Below the pieces are notes generated by a model. It did no database searches and was not told the DNA's origin. It saw only the letters and a list, made by a program, of their open reading frames with translations. This document shows positions 1 to 7,770 of a stretch of DNA of 12,626 bases, piece by piece (positions within the stretch are counted from its first letter, which is position 1; each line of letters opens with the position of its first letter). A program made the position numbers and the translations under genes. Origin of the DNA: Kiritimatiellia bacterium (GTDB lineage Bacteria > Verrucomicrobiota > Kiritimatiellia > RFP12 > UBA1067); contig JAEDMN010000084.1 in the NCBI GenBank assembly GCA_016302985.1, forward strand, positions 1 to 12,626. Reading direction: 5' to 3'.

Positions 1-43
1 GGTAGTGCGGAACTCGTCCGTGCGAGAGTAGGGCGCCGCCGGC
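1..43 (+). rRNA. rrf: 5S ribosomal RNA, 3' end (partial)
   Basis: The first 43 bases match the 3' third of bacterial 5S rRNA. They begin with GGTAGTG, continue with a small hairpin (CGGA/TCCG around ACTCG, about 8-20), then the highly conserved TGCGAGAGTAGGG (21-33) and a GC-rich 3' strand, GCCGCCGGC, that would pair with the 5' end of the gene outside the window. In Escherichia coli 5S rRNA the same order is seen (GGTAGTGTGG, then GCGAGAGTAGGG). The 5' two thirds lie upstream of the window. The exact 3' end is placed just before the T tract, to within a few bases. This marks the end of a ribosomal RNA operon running on the plus strand. Confidence 0.9.
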
Positions 44-56
44 TTTTTTCTTTTTT
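44..56 (+). terminator. T-rich tract directly after 5S rRNA
   Basis: Two runs of six T separated by one C (TTTTTTCTTTTTT) follow the 5S rRNA 3' strand immediately. This is the usual position of an intrinsic terminator in which the terminal helix of the 5S RNA or a nearby GC-rich stem acts as the hairpin. The partner strand of that helix lies outside the window, so the hairpin cannot be seen here. Confidence 0.6.
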
Positions 57-83
57 CAATCGGCATCCCAGCAGGTGCCTGGA

Positions 84-121
84 CGCGGTGTGGACTTGGT
101 TCACGCCGCGTTTTCTCTTTT
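84..121 (+). terminator. Second intrinsic terminator of the rRNA operon
   Basis: CGCGGTGTG (84-92) pairs with CACGCCGCG (102-110) to make a nine-base-pair stem that includes one G-U wobble, closed by a nine-base loop. TTTTCTCTTTT (111-121) follows at once. A GC-rich stem with a U tract is a typical Rho-independent terminator. Together with the T tract after 5S it gives tandem termination, common at the end of rRNA operons, and insulates the cytochrome gene downstream. Confidence 0.8.
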
Positions 122-152
122 CCCCGGCCTGTCCTTCTCCGCGAGTCACGGA

Positions 153-181
153 TTGGACAATCATCCGATTTTTGATATACT
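153..181 (+). promoter_or_regulatory. Sigma-70-type promoter with extended -10 for the cytochrome-glycosidase-protease unit
   Basis: A -35 element TTGGAC (153-158) and a -10 element TATACT (176-181) are separated by exactly 17 bases. TG at 173-174 gives an extended -10 motif. The region is AT-rich compared with its surroundings. Transcription would begin near 188, leaving a leader of about 45 bases before the ATG at 233. No operator or riboswitch-like structure was recognised in the leader. Confidence 0.7.
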
Positions 182-223
182 TGCCGACCATACTGCGGTT
201 CCACCGCTTCACTTGAGAGAACT

Positions 224-229
224 GGAGAG
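224..229 (+). promoter_or_regulatory. Ribosome binding site of the cytochrome gene
   Basis: GGAGAG lies three bases before the ATG at 233, with its GGAG core seven bases away. This supports that ATG as the start, and the protein then begins with a normal signal peptide. Confidence 0.65.
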
Positions 230-232
230 TCG

Positions 233-2122
233 ATGAAGAAGTCGGTTTGCCTTTTTGCGATTGGGATTCTCGTTGCCGGCGCTGCCGTTGCGCAGGGCGC
301 GGTCGAGTCCCCCGCACCGAAGAGCGACTACGTCTCGCCTGAATTCCTCGCCGTCTCCGCGGATGCCGCCAGCGTGTTTGCGACTTCCGCGACGGGCGCG
401 AAGATCCTGCGGGTGAAGCTCGCCGATGGCACGACGACTTCCTGGACGATCGCGAGCTCGCAGGTGAAGGACACCCCGGTGAATCCCACGGGCATCGCGG
501 CCGCGAACGGATCCGTCTACGTGACCTGTGGCGTCCAGGCGGGCGAGCTGCAGCAGTACCGCGAGGACGGCACGCTTGTTGGTACGACGTGCGTCGGCCA
601 CTCCCCGTGCGCACCTGTCGTCACGAAGGACGGCAAGACCGCCTACGTGATGAACCGCTTTGAAAACAAGGTCAGCGTGGTCGACCTCGCCGCCCGCAAG
701 GTCGTGAAGACGGTCAAGGTGCTGCGCGAGCCGTTCGCCGCGGCGCTGGGCGCGAACGAGAAGCTCCTGTTCGTCGCGAACATGCTGCCCTACTGCGCGG
801 CGACGAACGACATCGTCGCGGCGAGCGTCAGCGTGATCGACACGGCGACGGGCGCCGCGAAGCACATCCTGCTGCCGAACGGTTCGACGGGCGTGCGCGG
901 CCTCGGCGTGTCGCCGGACGGGAAGTCCGTCTACGTCACGCACTCGATGGGACGCTACCAGCTGCCGACCACCCAGCTTGAACGCGGCTGGATGAACACG
1001 GCGGCCCTTTCCGTCTTCGACGGCGTCACGGGCGCCTATGTGAACACGGTGCTCCTCGACGACGTGGACCGCGGCGCGGCGAATCCCTGGGGCGTCGCGG
1101 TCACGGCCGACGGCAAGACGCTTGTCGTCGCCCACGCGGGAACCTGCGAACTTTCGCTCATCGACCGTGCCGCGCTGCACGACCGCCTCGAAAAGGCGGC
1201 GAAGGGCCAGAGCGCCAGCGGCATCGTGAAGAGCGCCGAGGACGTTCCGAACGATCTCGCGTTCCTCGTCTCGATCCGTCGCCGCGTCCTGGCCGGTGGC
1301 GATGGCCCGCGCGGCGTCGTCGCGGTCGGTCGCACCGCCGTCACCGCGCTCTACTTCGCGGACGCCGTTTCCACCTTCTGCCTCGACGAGGCTTCCGCCA
1401 CCGCCCGGCTTCTGGCCGTCGGTCCGGCGAAGGACCTGACGAAGGACCGCGTGCGTCGCGGCGAGATGCTCTACAACGACGGCTCCATGTGCTTCCAGCA
1501 GTGGCAGAGCTGCGCGAGCTGCCATCCGGACGGCCGCATCGATGGCCTGAACTGGGACCTCCTCAACGACGGCATGGGCAACCCGAAGCAGACGAAGAGC
1601 GAGCTCTACACGCACTGCACGCCGCCCACGATGGTCACGGGCATCCGCCCCGACATGCATGCCTGCAACATGGCCGGGCTCGTCCACATCCAGTTCGTGA
1701 CGCGCCCCGAGGAGGACGTCCACTGCTTCGACGCCTACTGCACGTCGATGAAGCCCGTGCCGAGCCCCTACCTCGTGAACGGCCAGCTCTCCGAGCGCGC
1801 GAAGCGCGGCGAGCAGCTCTTCCGCCAGGCGAAGTGCGCGGACTGCCACAAGCCCGATGCGAAGGGTCCCGCCGGCGAGGCGCTCTGGTCCGACCTCAAG
1901 CTCTACGATGTCGGCCTCGGCACGGCGACGGAGACGGGCCGCAAGTTCGACACGCCCACGCTGACGGAATGCTGGCGCACGGCGCCCTACCTCTACGACG
2001 GCCGCGCGCTGACGATGGAGGAGGTGCTCACGACCGCGAATCCCGGCGACCGGCATGGCGAGACCTCCAAGCTCACTCCCGACCAGATCAAGGACCTGGC
2101 CGAATACGTACTCTCCCTCTAA
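233..2122 (+). CDS. Exported beta-propeller (YVTN-type) di-heme cytochrome c
   Basis: This 629-residue protein starts with a Sec signal peptide (residues 1-20, basic MKK then a hydrophobic core ending AVA before Q21). Residues about 35-385 form a seven-bladed-type beta-propeller with repeated YVTN/lactonase-like blades, such as SPDGKSVYVTHS (228-239) and TADGKTLVVA. The C-terminal part carries two haem c attachment motifs, CASCH (427-431) and CADCH (535-539). Each is followed by stretches I recognise from planctomycete and verrucomicrobial propeller cytochromes: DGLNWDLLNDG after the first and DTPTLTECWRTAPYLYDG after the second. The protein should sit in the periplasm and carry electrons, but its redox partner and substrate are unknown. 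Twelve cysteines outside the haem motifs are present in the mature protein, which is many. It is the first gene of a likely operon with the glycosidase 11 bases downstream. The architecture is clear; the physiological role is not. Confidence 0.9.
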   Translation: MKKSVCLFAIGILVAGAAVAQGAVESPAPKSDYVSPEFLAVSADAASVFATSATGAKILRVKLADGTTTSWTIASSQVKDTPVNPTGIAAANGSVYVTCGVQAGELQQYREDGTLVGTTCVGHSPCAPVVTKDGKTAYVMNRFENKVSVVDLAARKVVKTVKVLREPFAAALGANEKLLFVANMLPYCAATNDIVAASVSVIDTATGAAKHILLPNGSTGVRGLGVSPDGKSVYVTHSMGRYQLPTTQLERGWMNTAALSVFDGVTGAYVNTVLLDDVDRGAANPWGVAVTADGKTLVVAHAGTCELSLIDRAALHDRLEKAAKGQSASGIVKSAEDVPNDLAFLVSIRRRVLAGGDGPRGVVAVGRTAVTALYFADAVSTFCLDEASATARLLAVGPAKDLTKDRVRRGEMLYNDGSMCFQQWQSCASCHPDGRIDGLNWDLLNDGMGNPKQTKSELYTHCTPPTMVTGIRPDMHACNMAGLVHIQFVTRPEEDVHCFDAYCTSMKPVPSPYLVNGQLSERAKRGEQLFRQAKCADCHKPDAKGPAGEALWSDLKLYDVGLGTATETGRKFDTPTLTECWRTAPYLYDGRALTMEEVLTTANPGDRHGETSKLTPDQIKDLAEYVLSL

Positions 2123-2133
2123 GGTCTTCCGAT

Positions 2134-5100
2134 ATGTTCAAGACACTCTGCGCAGTTTTGTTCGCGGCGGGTTCCGTCTCGGCTCTTGAGACGGAACCTT
2201 TCGTTCATCCCGCCCCGGAGCGCCACCCCGAGACGTGGTTCCACCTGATTGGCGGCAACGTCGCGAAGGCCGGGCTCGACGCCGACCTGGACGCGGTGAA
2301 GGCCGCGGGCATCAGCGGCATCCAGCTCTTCCACGGCCAGTTCGGCGGACCCTGGCCGGGCGTCTCGCCGCAGATCCCCTGCCTCAGCGCGGACTGGGAC
2401 GACCTCATCCGTCACGCCGCCGATGGCTGCGCGGCGCGCGGTCTGACCTACAAGATGCAGAACTGCCCGGGCTGGTCGATGAGCGGCGGCCCCTGGATCA
2501 CGCCCGAGATGGCGATGCGGAACCTCTCGTACGGCCAGACGCAGGTCGCGGGCGGATCCGGCGAGCAGACGATCGCCCTGCCCGTGCCGTCGCTGCCGCG
2601 GCACGAGATCGGGCTCTCCGAGAAGGACCGCGACTATCGCGACCTGTTCGTGCTCGCGTTCCCGACGCCGAAGGGCGGCGACGTGCCGGTGCTGACGCCG
2701 AAGCCGGCCTCTTCGGAGGACAGGGACGGCGTGCTGCGCCGCACGTTCGTCCTCGACGCGCCGGCCACCGTCTCCGCGGTCGAGCTGCCGAGCCCGAGCG
2801 ACATGAACCATTCGAACGCCTACACCCCCGACGCGCGCGTGCGCCTCGTCGCGGTCGGGGAGGACGGAACCCGCGCGACGGTCCTGGACCAGGAGGTCCC
2901 GCAGGGCGTCTGGCAGGACAACGTGCCGGTCACCTTCGCCTGCGACGCGACGACCGCGCGCCGCTGGGAGTTCACCTTGACGCACGCCCATCCCATGAAC
3001 GTGCGGGAGGTGCGGTTCCACGCCGCCGCCCGCCTCAACAACTGGGAGGGCCTCGCCGGCTGGGTGCTGCGCGGCCTCGTGAAGCGCCCCGCGCCGAAGC
3101 AGGACGCCGCGGCCTACGTGAAGGCGGACCAGGTGCTCGACCTCACGGACAAGTTCAAGGACGGCCGGCTCGTCTGGAACGCACCCGCCGGTCCGTGGAC
3201 GGTCCTGCGCATCGGCCACGTCAACAACGGCGCCCGCAACGGCCCCGCGCCGAAGGAGGCGACGGGCTGGGAATGCAGTAAGATGGACCGCCGGGCGATC
3301 GACCTGCACTTCGCCTCCTACATCGGCCGTCTCGCGCAGGGACCCTGCGCCGGCGGCAAGCTGAAGGGCTTCGTGGTGGACAGCTGGGAATGCCGCCGCC
3401 AGACCTGGACGGCGACGCTCGAGGACGATTTCCGCACCGCGAACGGATACGACTTCCGGAAGAAGCTCCCCGCCGTGTTCGGCTGGGTGCTCGACGACCC
3501 CGCGGCGACGGAGAAGTTCCTGCTCGACTGGCGCCGCACGCTCGGCGAGCTCGTCGAGCGGAACTACTACGCCCGCATGAACGAGCTCGCGCGCGGGCTC
3601 GGCATGACGGCCCAGTACGAGACCGCGTTCGGCGACGTCATCCCCGGCGACCTCATGAGCTTCTGGAAATGGTGCGACGTGCCGATGTGCGAGTTCTGGC
3701 ACCCGCGCGCCACCGAGTTCGTCGGCCAGGACGACTTCAAGCCCGTCTATCCCTGCGCGAGCGCGACGCACGTCTACGGCAAGGGCCGCTGCGCGGCGGA
3801 GGCCTTCACCACGATGGCCTTGAAGTGGAACGAGACGCTGGCCGCGCTCAAGCGCACGGGCAACCACGCGCTCGCCCGCGGCGTGACGCATCTCGTCTTC
3901 CACACCTTCACGCACAACCCGCGCACGGACGGCCTGCCGCCCGGCTCGAGCTTCGGCCACCACATCGGCACGCCGTTCGTCCGCCAGCAGACCTGGTGGG
4001 GCGCGATGCCGGAGTTCACGGACTACTTCGCGCGCTGCGAAGTGCTCCTCGAGTCCGGCCGTCCCTGCAGCGACGTGCTCTGGTTCCTCGGCGACGAGGT
4101 CGGGCACAAGCCGTCCGAGACTTCGCCCCTGCCGGACGGCTTCAAGTTCGACTACTGCAACCCCGACGTGCTGCTGAACCGCGTCGCCGCGAAGGACGGC
4201 CGTCTCGTGCTGCCCGACGGCGTCTCCTACTCGGTGCTGTGGATTCCCGACGGCACCTACGTCGCGCCGAAGAGCGAGGCGAAGCTGCAGGCCCTCGCCG
4301 CCGCGGGGGCGCGCATCGTGCGCGGGACGCCCGCCGCGGCCGTGGCCGGCCTCGCGCCCGACGTCGTGGTCGGTCCGAGCACGCCGGCCGTGCCGCCGTC
4401 CCGCCTCGAGCCGCCGGTCGAGTGGATCCACCGCACGGCGCCCGGCCAGGACTGGTATTTCGTCTGCGCCAACGGCGCGGAGGGCTACCGCGGCCGCGTG
4501 GGCTTCCGCGCGACGGGGCCGGTCCAGGTCTGGGATCCCGTGACGGGTGCGGTGCGCGACGTCGCGCCCGTGTCCGTGGCGGACGGTCGCACGACGCTCG
4601 CCCTCGACTTCGCGTGCGGCGAGTCCGCCTTCGTCGTCTTCGGCAAGCCCGTCCCCGCCACGGCGCCGTGCCGCGCGCCCGCGGCCACGCCCGTCACGGT
4701 CGGTGGCTGGTCCGTCGCGTTCCCCGCGGGCTGGGGCGCCCCGGCGAGCCTGAAGCTCGACGCCCTGAAGAGCTGGACCGAGCTGCCGATGTCCGACGAG
4801 GCGCGCCACTTCTCCGGCACGGCGACGTACACGGCGACCGTGGACGCGAAGGCTGGGCGCGCGACGCTCGACCTCGGCCGCGTCGAGACCGTCGCCACGG
4901 TCTTCGTCAACGGACGGAAGGTCCGGACGCTCTGGGCACCTCCCTACCGCTGCGCCGTCGAGCTGAGGGACGGCGCGAACGACCTGCGCGTCGAGGTCGC
5001 CAACACCTGGTTCAACCGACTCGCCTACGATTCGGGCCTGCCGGAGAAGGACCGCAAGACCTGGACGATCGCGCCGCCGAAGAAGGGGACGCCGCCCGAA

Positions 5101-5136
5101 CCCGCGGGCCTCCTCGGTCCGGTCACGATTCGATGA
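2134..5136 (+). CDS. Exported GH106-like glycoside hydrolase (alpha-L-rhamnosidase family)
   Basis: The 1000-residue protein opens with a signal peptide (MFKTLCAVLFAAGSVSA, cut near residue 17). The N-terminal signature FVHPAPERHPETWFHLIGGN, the 'DLDAVKAAGISGIQLF' strand (51-66) and NCPGWSMSGGPWITPE (110-125) are typical of glycoside hydrolase family 106, whose studied members remove alpha-L-rhamnose from plant polysaccharides such as rhamnogalacturonan II. Acidic residues in conserved segments are E419 (VDSWE), E496 (QYET), E520 (CEFWHP) and E556 (AAEAFTT); I do not assign catalytic roles. HTFTHNP (590-596) and the following QQTWW are also family-like. A C-terminal beta-sandwich resembling GH2-type sugar-binding domains spans about 840-1000. 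The start is the ATG at 2134, eleven bases after the previous stop, with a weak AAGG site at 2121-2124; the reading frame is open further upstream but lacks a signal peptide there. Substrate specificity is uncertain, as many GH106 relatives are untested. Confidence 0.85.
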   Translation: MFKTLCAVLFAAGSVSALETEPFVHPAPERHPETWFHLIGGNVAKAGLDADLDAVKAAGISGIQLFHGQFGGPWPGVSPQIPCLSADWDDLIRHAADGCAARGLTYKMQNCPGWSMSGGPWITPEMAMRNLSYGQTQVAGGSGEQTIALPVPSLPRHEIGLSEKDRDYRDLFVLAFPTPKGGDVPVLTPKPASSEDRDGVLRRTFVLDAPATVSAVELPSPSDMNHSNAYTPDARVRLVAVGEDGTRATVLDQEVPQGVWQDNVPVTFACDATTARRWEFTLTHAHPMNVREVRFHAAARLNNWEGLAGWVLRGLVKRPAPKQDAAAYVKADQVLDLTDKFKDGRLVWNAPAGPWTVLRIGHVNNGARNGPAPKEATGWECSKMDRRAIDLHFASYIGRLAQGPCAGGKLKGFVVDSWECRRQTWTATLEDDFRTANGYDFRKKLPAVFGWVLDDPAATEKFLLDWRRTLGELVERNYYARMNELARGLGMTAQYETAFGDVIPGDLMSFWKWCDVPMCEFWHPRATEFVGQDDFKPVYPCASATHVYGKGRCAAEAFTTMALKWNETLAALKRTGNHALARGVTHLVFHTFTHNPRTDGLPPGSSFGHHIGTPFVRQQTWWGAMPEFTDYFARCEVLLESGRPCSDVLWFLGDEVGHKPSETSPLPDGFKFDYCNPDVLLNRVAAKDGRLVLPDGVSYSVLWIPDGTYVAPKSEAKLQALAAAGARIVRGTPAAAVAGLAPDVVVGPSTPAVPPSRLEPPVEWIHRTAPGQDWYFVCANGAEGYRGRVGFRATGPVQVWDPVTGAVRDVAPVSVADGRTTLALDFACGESAFVVFGKPVPATAPCRAPAATPVTVGGWSVAFPAGWGAPASLKLDALKSWTELPMSDEARHFSGTATYTATVDAKAGRATLDLGRVETVATVFVNGRKVRTLWAPPYRCAVELRDGANDLRVEVANTWFNRLAYDSGLPEKDRKTWTIAPPKKGTPPEPAGLLGPVTIR

Positions 5137-7727
5137 CGTCGCGAAGGGACATCCTCTTCGCCTGCCTGGCGCTCCTTGGCGGCTTCGTGCTGCTGGGGAC
5201 GATCGTCGTGCACATCGTGCGCGAGCGCCGCGAGGAAGGTGCCCCGTCCGCACGGGACCCGGTTGCGCGCCGCGAGGAAGGTGCCCCGTCCGCACGGGAC
5301 CCGGTTGCGCGCCGGCCTCCGGCGCGCGAACGCCAGGTTCGTCTGGCGAACCGCACGATCGTCCTCGAAGCCGGGCGGCGGACGTTCCCGAAGGCCTTTG
5401 CCGAACTGCAGGCGCCGTCCGCGCGACGCACCGTTCCGTACGTCGTCATCTCCGAACGCCCTGTCTCGAAGGAGGTCCGCGCCCGCGCGTCGGCATGCGG
5501 GGCGCGCGTGCTCGGCTTCATGCCCGTCAACGCGCTCGTCGTGGAGGCGGGCGAGAAGGCGCTGAAGCGCCTGGCGGACGATTCCAGCTTCGCGGCCGCC
5601 TACGAGCTCGCGCCGCAGGACAAGGTGCAGGCCGCCGTGCGCGGGAAGGCCGCGGGCGCGGCGACGGTGGACGTGACCGTCGTGCCGCTCATGGTCACGG
5701 ACGTGCCGCTGCTCGCGGACTTCGTGAAAGGCAGGGGCGGCGCGGTGATTCCGGAGGCCGACGGGCGCCCCGTGCTGCGCGTCCGCGTGCCGTCCGCGCT
5801 CGTCGACGACCTGTCCCGACGCGGCGACGTGCGCTGGATCGAGGCCTACGCCCCCGCGCGCCTGCATGCCGACGTCGCGGTCGGCCCCCGCCTTCTGAAC
5901 GTGCGGACCGTCTGGGACGACCATGGCCTCACCGGCCGCGGACAGGTCCTCTCCACGGCCGACTCCGGCCTCGACACGGGCGACCTGCGCACGGTCCTGG
6001 ACGACTTCCAGGGCCGCATCCTCGGCATCCACGACGTGCCCTGCCGGGACGAGGCCGGCGAACCGACGGGCGTCCGCACGCTGCGCGCGGACCTGATCGG
6101 CCACGGCACGCACACCGCGGGAATCCTCGTCGGCACGGGCGCGCTGTCCGGCGGCCAGGTGAAGGGCGTCGCGCACGGCGCGCGCCTCGAGGTGACGGGC
6201 ATCGTGGACGAGGACGGGGTGCTGCACATCCCGCCGCTCGCGGATCTCTTCCGGCCGCCCCGCGCGCACGTCCCCGCCTACATCCACTCCGCGAGCTGGG
6301 GCTACGACGACGACTGCTTCTATTCGACGGACAGCGCGGAGCTGGACGCATATGTCTGGGCGCATCCGGACCTCCTTCCCGTCTTCTCGTGCGGCAACCA
6401 GGGCGACTACGGGGCCGGCACCGTGACCGCGCCCGCGACGGCGAAGAACTGCCTGGCCGTCGGCGCGACGGGGACCATCCGTCCCGTGGACGAGTCCCCG
6501 AACAAGGTCGTCTCCTTTTCGTCCCGCGGGCCGGTGGAGGATGGGCGGATCAAGCCGGACCTCTGCGCGCCCGGCTACTACATCCTCTCGACGCGCTCGA
6601 CGCAGGCGCCGGACTACATGGGATGGGACGTCTACCTGCAGAGCCGTTCCGACGCGCTGCGCGACCACTACGTCTACGACGGCGGCACCTCGATGGCCTG
6701 TCCCTTCGTCGCCGGTTCGGCCGCGCTTGCGCGCGAGTGGCTGGTGGACCGGCGCGGCTTCACGAACGCCCCGCCCACCGCCGCCCTCCTGAAGGCCGTG
6801 CTCACCGGCGGCGCACACGACATGTCGCGCGACGCGGGGGCGTCCTGCGGCGGCGCGGCGCCGAACAACAGCCAGGGGTGGGGGCGCGTGGACCTCGGGG
6901 AGACGCTGTACCCGTCCAACCGCGCGGTGAAGGTCGTGGACCGCATCCCCTTTGGAACGGAATCCGAATTCACGCTGCGCGTGACGACGACGAACGCGGC
7001 GCCGCTCGACGTGCAGCTCGCGTGGATCGACCCGCCCGCGGACCCCGCGGCGGCCGTCCAGCTCGTGAACGACCTCGATCTCGTCGTCTCGAACGAGACG
7101 ACGGGCGCGGTCCTCCCCGTCAACGGGAGCACGGCGGCCGACCGGGTGAACAACCTGGAGGGCGTGCGGCTCGCGTCGGCGCCGGCCGCCACCTATGCCA
7201 TCCGCGTGCGGGGCGTCCGCGTCCCCTACGCCTCGGACGAAGGCGGCGCGGCGGCGCTCTACGTGCGGGGCGCCTTCGCGGGCGAGGCCGAGGCGGCGTC
7301 CGCCGAGGCGGCCGAACCGCCCTGGTATGCGCTGACGCTGCGCACGGAATTCCCCGAACTTCCCGACTGGGGCCAGACCGACGTGTCCCTGCATCCGTCG
7401 GGCGCGGTCGTGCGCGTGTCGGTGCCGGACGACCTGCCGGACGGCGGCGAGAGCCTGACGGGGCTGGAATGGACGGACGACGCGACGGGCGTCGTCACGC
7501 CGCTCGGGGAACAGCGCCTGCTGGAGATCGCCCTGGCGACGGACCCCGCGGGGCCGGGCGTGCCGCTGCGGGATGCCGCGGGGCGGATGCCGCAGGCGTT
7601 CGACGTCGCGCTCGAGGGGCCGCGGGAGGTTCGCTTCCGCTACTATGAACATCGCCGGCTCGTCCTGACCTTCTCGTCCGGACGCGCGGCGACCAGCAAT
7701 TCCGTCTATCGCATTCGCGCGTTTTAA
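5133..7727 (+). CDS. Membrane-anchored subtilisin-like serine protease (S8, KP-43-like)
   Basis: This is an 864-residue protease. An uncleaved N-terminal membrane helix (about 7-29) is followed by an Arg/Glu/Pro linker, two propeptide-like units (about 70-165 and 178-250; note GFMPVNALVV) and an S8 catalytic domain. The triad is visible: D277 in TADSGLD, H324 in GHGTHTAG and S520 in GGTSMACPFVAG, with oxyanion N422 in SCGN. The catalytic domain is followed by a beta-sandwich (about 595-715) with LVNDLDLVV and NNLEGV motifs, as in the KP-43 group, and an extra unrecognised domain (about 730-864). The start ATG overlaps the stop of the glycosidase gene (ATGA, 5133-5136) without its own Shine-Dalgarno sequence, suggesting translational coupling. 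The enzyme probably works outside the inner membrane on envelope or secreted proteins. Residues 33-60 are two identical 14-residue units (REEGAPSARDPVAR) encoded by a direct repeat, described separately. Confidence 0.9.
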   Translation: MTSRRDILFACLALLGGFVLLGTIVVHIVRERREEGAPSARDPVARREEGAPSARDPVARRPPARERQVRLANRTIVLEAGRRTFPKAFAELQAPSARRTVPYVVISERPVSKEVRARASACGARVLGFMPVNALVVEAGEKALKRLADDSSFAAAYELAPQDKVQAAVRGKAAGAATVDVTVVPLMVTDVPLLADFVKGRGGAVIPEADGRPVLRVRVPSALVDDLSRRGDVRWIEAYAPARLHADVAVGPRLLNVRTVWDDHGLTGRGQVLSTADSGLDTGDLRTVLDDFQGRILGIHDVPCRDEAGEPTGVRTLRADLIGHGTHTAGILVGTGALSGGQVKGVAHGARLEVTGIVDEDGVLHIPPLADLFRPPRAHVPAYIHSASWGYDDDCFYSTDSAELDAYVWAHPDLLPVFSCGNQGDYGAGTVTAPATAKNCLAVGATGTIRPVDESPNKVVSFSSRGPVEDGRIKPDLCAPGYYILSTRSTQAPDYMGWDVYLQSRSDALRDHYVYDGGTSMACPFVAGSAALAREWLVDRRGFTNAPPTAALLKAVLTGGAHDMSRDAGASCGGAAPNNSQGWGRVDLGETLYPSNRAVKVVDRIPFGTESEFTLRVTTTNAAPLDVQLAWIDPPADPAAAVQLVNDLDLVVSNETTGAVLPVNGSTAADRVNNLEGVRLASAPAATYAIRVRGVRVPYASDEGGAAALYVRGAFAGEAEAASAEAAEPPWYALTLRTEFPELPDWGQTDVSLHPSGAVVRVSVPDDLPDGGESLTGLEWTDDATGVVTPLGEQRLLEIALATDPAGPGVPLRDAAGRMPQAFDVALEGPREVRFRYYEHRRLVLTFSSGRAATSNSVYRIRAF
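5225..5314 (+). repeat. 42-bp direct tandem repeat inside the protease gene
   Basis: Positions 5225-5266 and 5267-5308 are identical, and identity with the 42-base offset continues to 5314, giving just over two copies. Each unit contains a small inverted repeat, CCCGT-CCGC-ACGGG (5243-5256 and 5285-5298), and finishes with GGTTGCGCGCCG. Because 42 is a multiple of three, the repeat stays in frame and encodes residues 33-60 of the protease. It sits in the linker just after the membrane helix, where extra residues would be tolerated. Confidence 0.95.
5303..5327 (+). repeat. Copy of the GC-rich hairpin element within the protease gene
   Basis: Bases 5303-5324 are identical to the start of the second and third units of the array at the end of the window (shared core GGTTGCGCGCCGGCCTCCGG, then CG). 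Here the hairpin is longer: GCGCGCCGG (5307-5315) pairs perfectly with CCGGCGCGC (5319-5327) around a CCT loop. It is translated as part of PVARRPPARE. An identical 22-base match between a coding linker and an intergenic array is unlikely by chance and suggests a dispersed repeat family. Confidence 0.85.
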
Positions 7728-7729
7728 GG

Positions 7730-7735
7730 TATAAT
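7730..7735 (+). promoter_or_regulatory. -10 element for the DUF2723-like/TPR gene
   Basis: A consensus TATAAT preceded by GG lies three bases after the stop codon of the protease gene. The best-spaced -35 position (7707-7712, TATCGC) is poor, so only the -10 is convincing. Transcription would start near 7742, leaving a short leader of about 30 bases. No terminator is visible between the protease gene and this site, so read-through is also possible. Confidence 0.55.
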
Positions 7736-7757
7736 GGGCTGAACAGTTGGGGAAGTG

Positions 7758-7763
7758 AAAGGA
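7758..7763 (+). promoter_or_regulatory. Ribosome binding site deciding the start of the DUF2723-like/TPR gene
   Basis: AAAGGA ends seven bases before the ATG at 7771. The frame can also be opened at a TTG at 7765, but that codon is only one base from this site, so the ATG at 7771 is chosen. Confidence 0.7.
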
Positions 7764-7770
7764 TTTGACG

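Noticed and set aside
1..232. A tRNA or another small RNA gene between 5S rRNA and the cytochrome gene.
   Set aside because: No cloverleaf arms, T-loop or CCA end could be found. The region is explained by terminators and a promoter.
209..2056. A 615-codon minus-strand open frame opposite the cytochrome gene.
   Set aside because: The plus strand has a signal peptide, two haem motifs and a promoter; the minus-strand translation shows nothing recognisable.
1489..2133. Upstream extension of the glycosidase frame into the cytochrome gene.
   Set aside because: The extension is low-complexity and lies under the haem domain. The ATG at 2134 gives a proper signal peptide.
3390..5132. Upstream extension of the protease reading frame by about 580 codons.
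   Set aside because: That part is an Arg/Ala/Pro-rich shadow of the glycosidase gene. The true start is the ATG at 5133, directly followed by a membrane helix.
2119..5295. A 1058-codon open frame on the minus strand, opposite the glycosidase gene.
   Set aside because: It has no recognisable domain or start signals and the composition of a GC-driven shadow frame. The plus strand holds a clear GH106-like protein.
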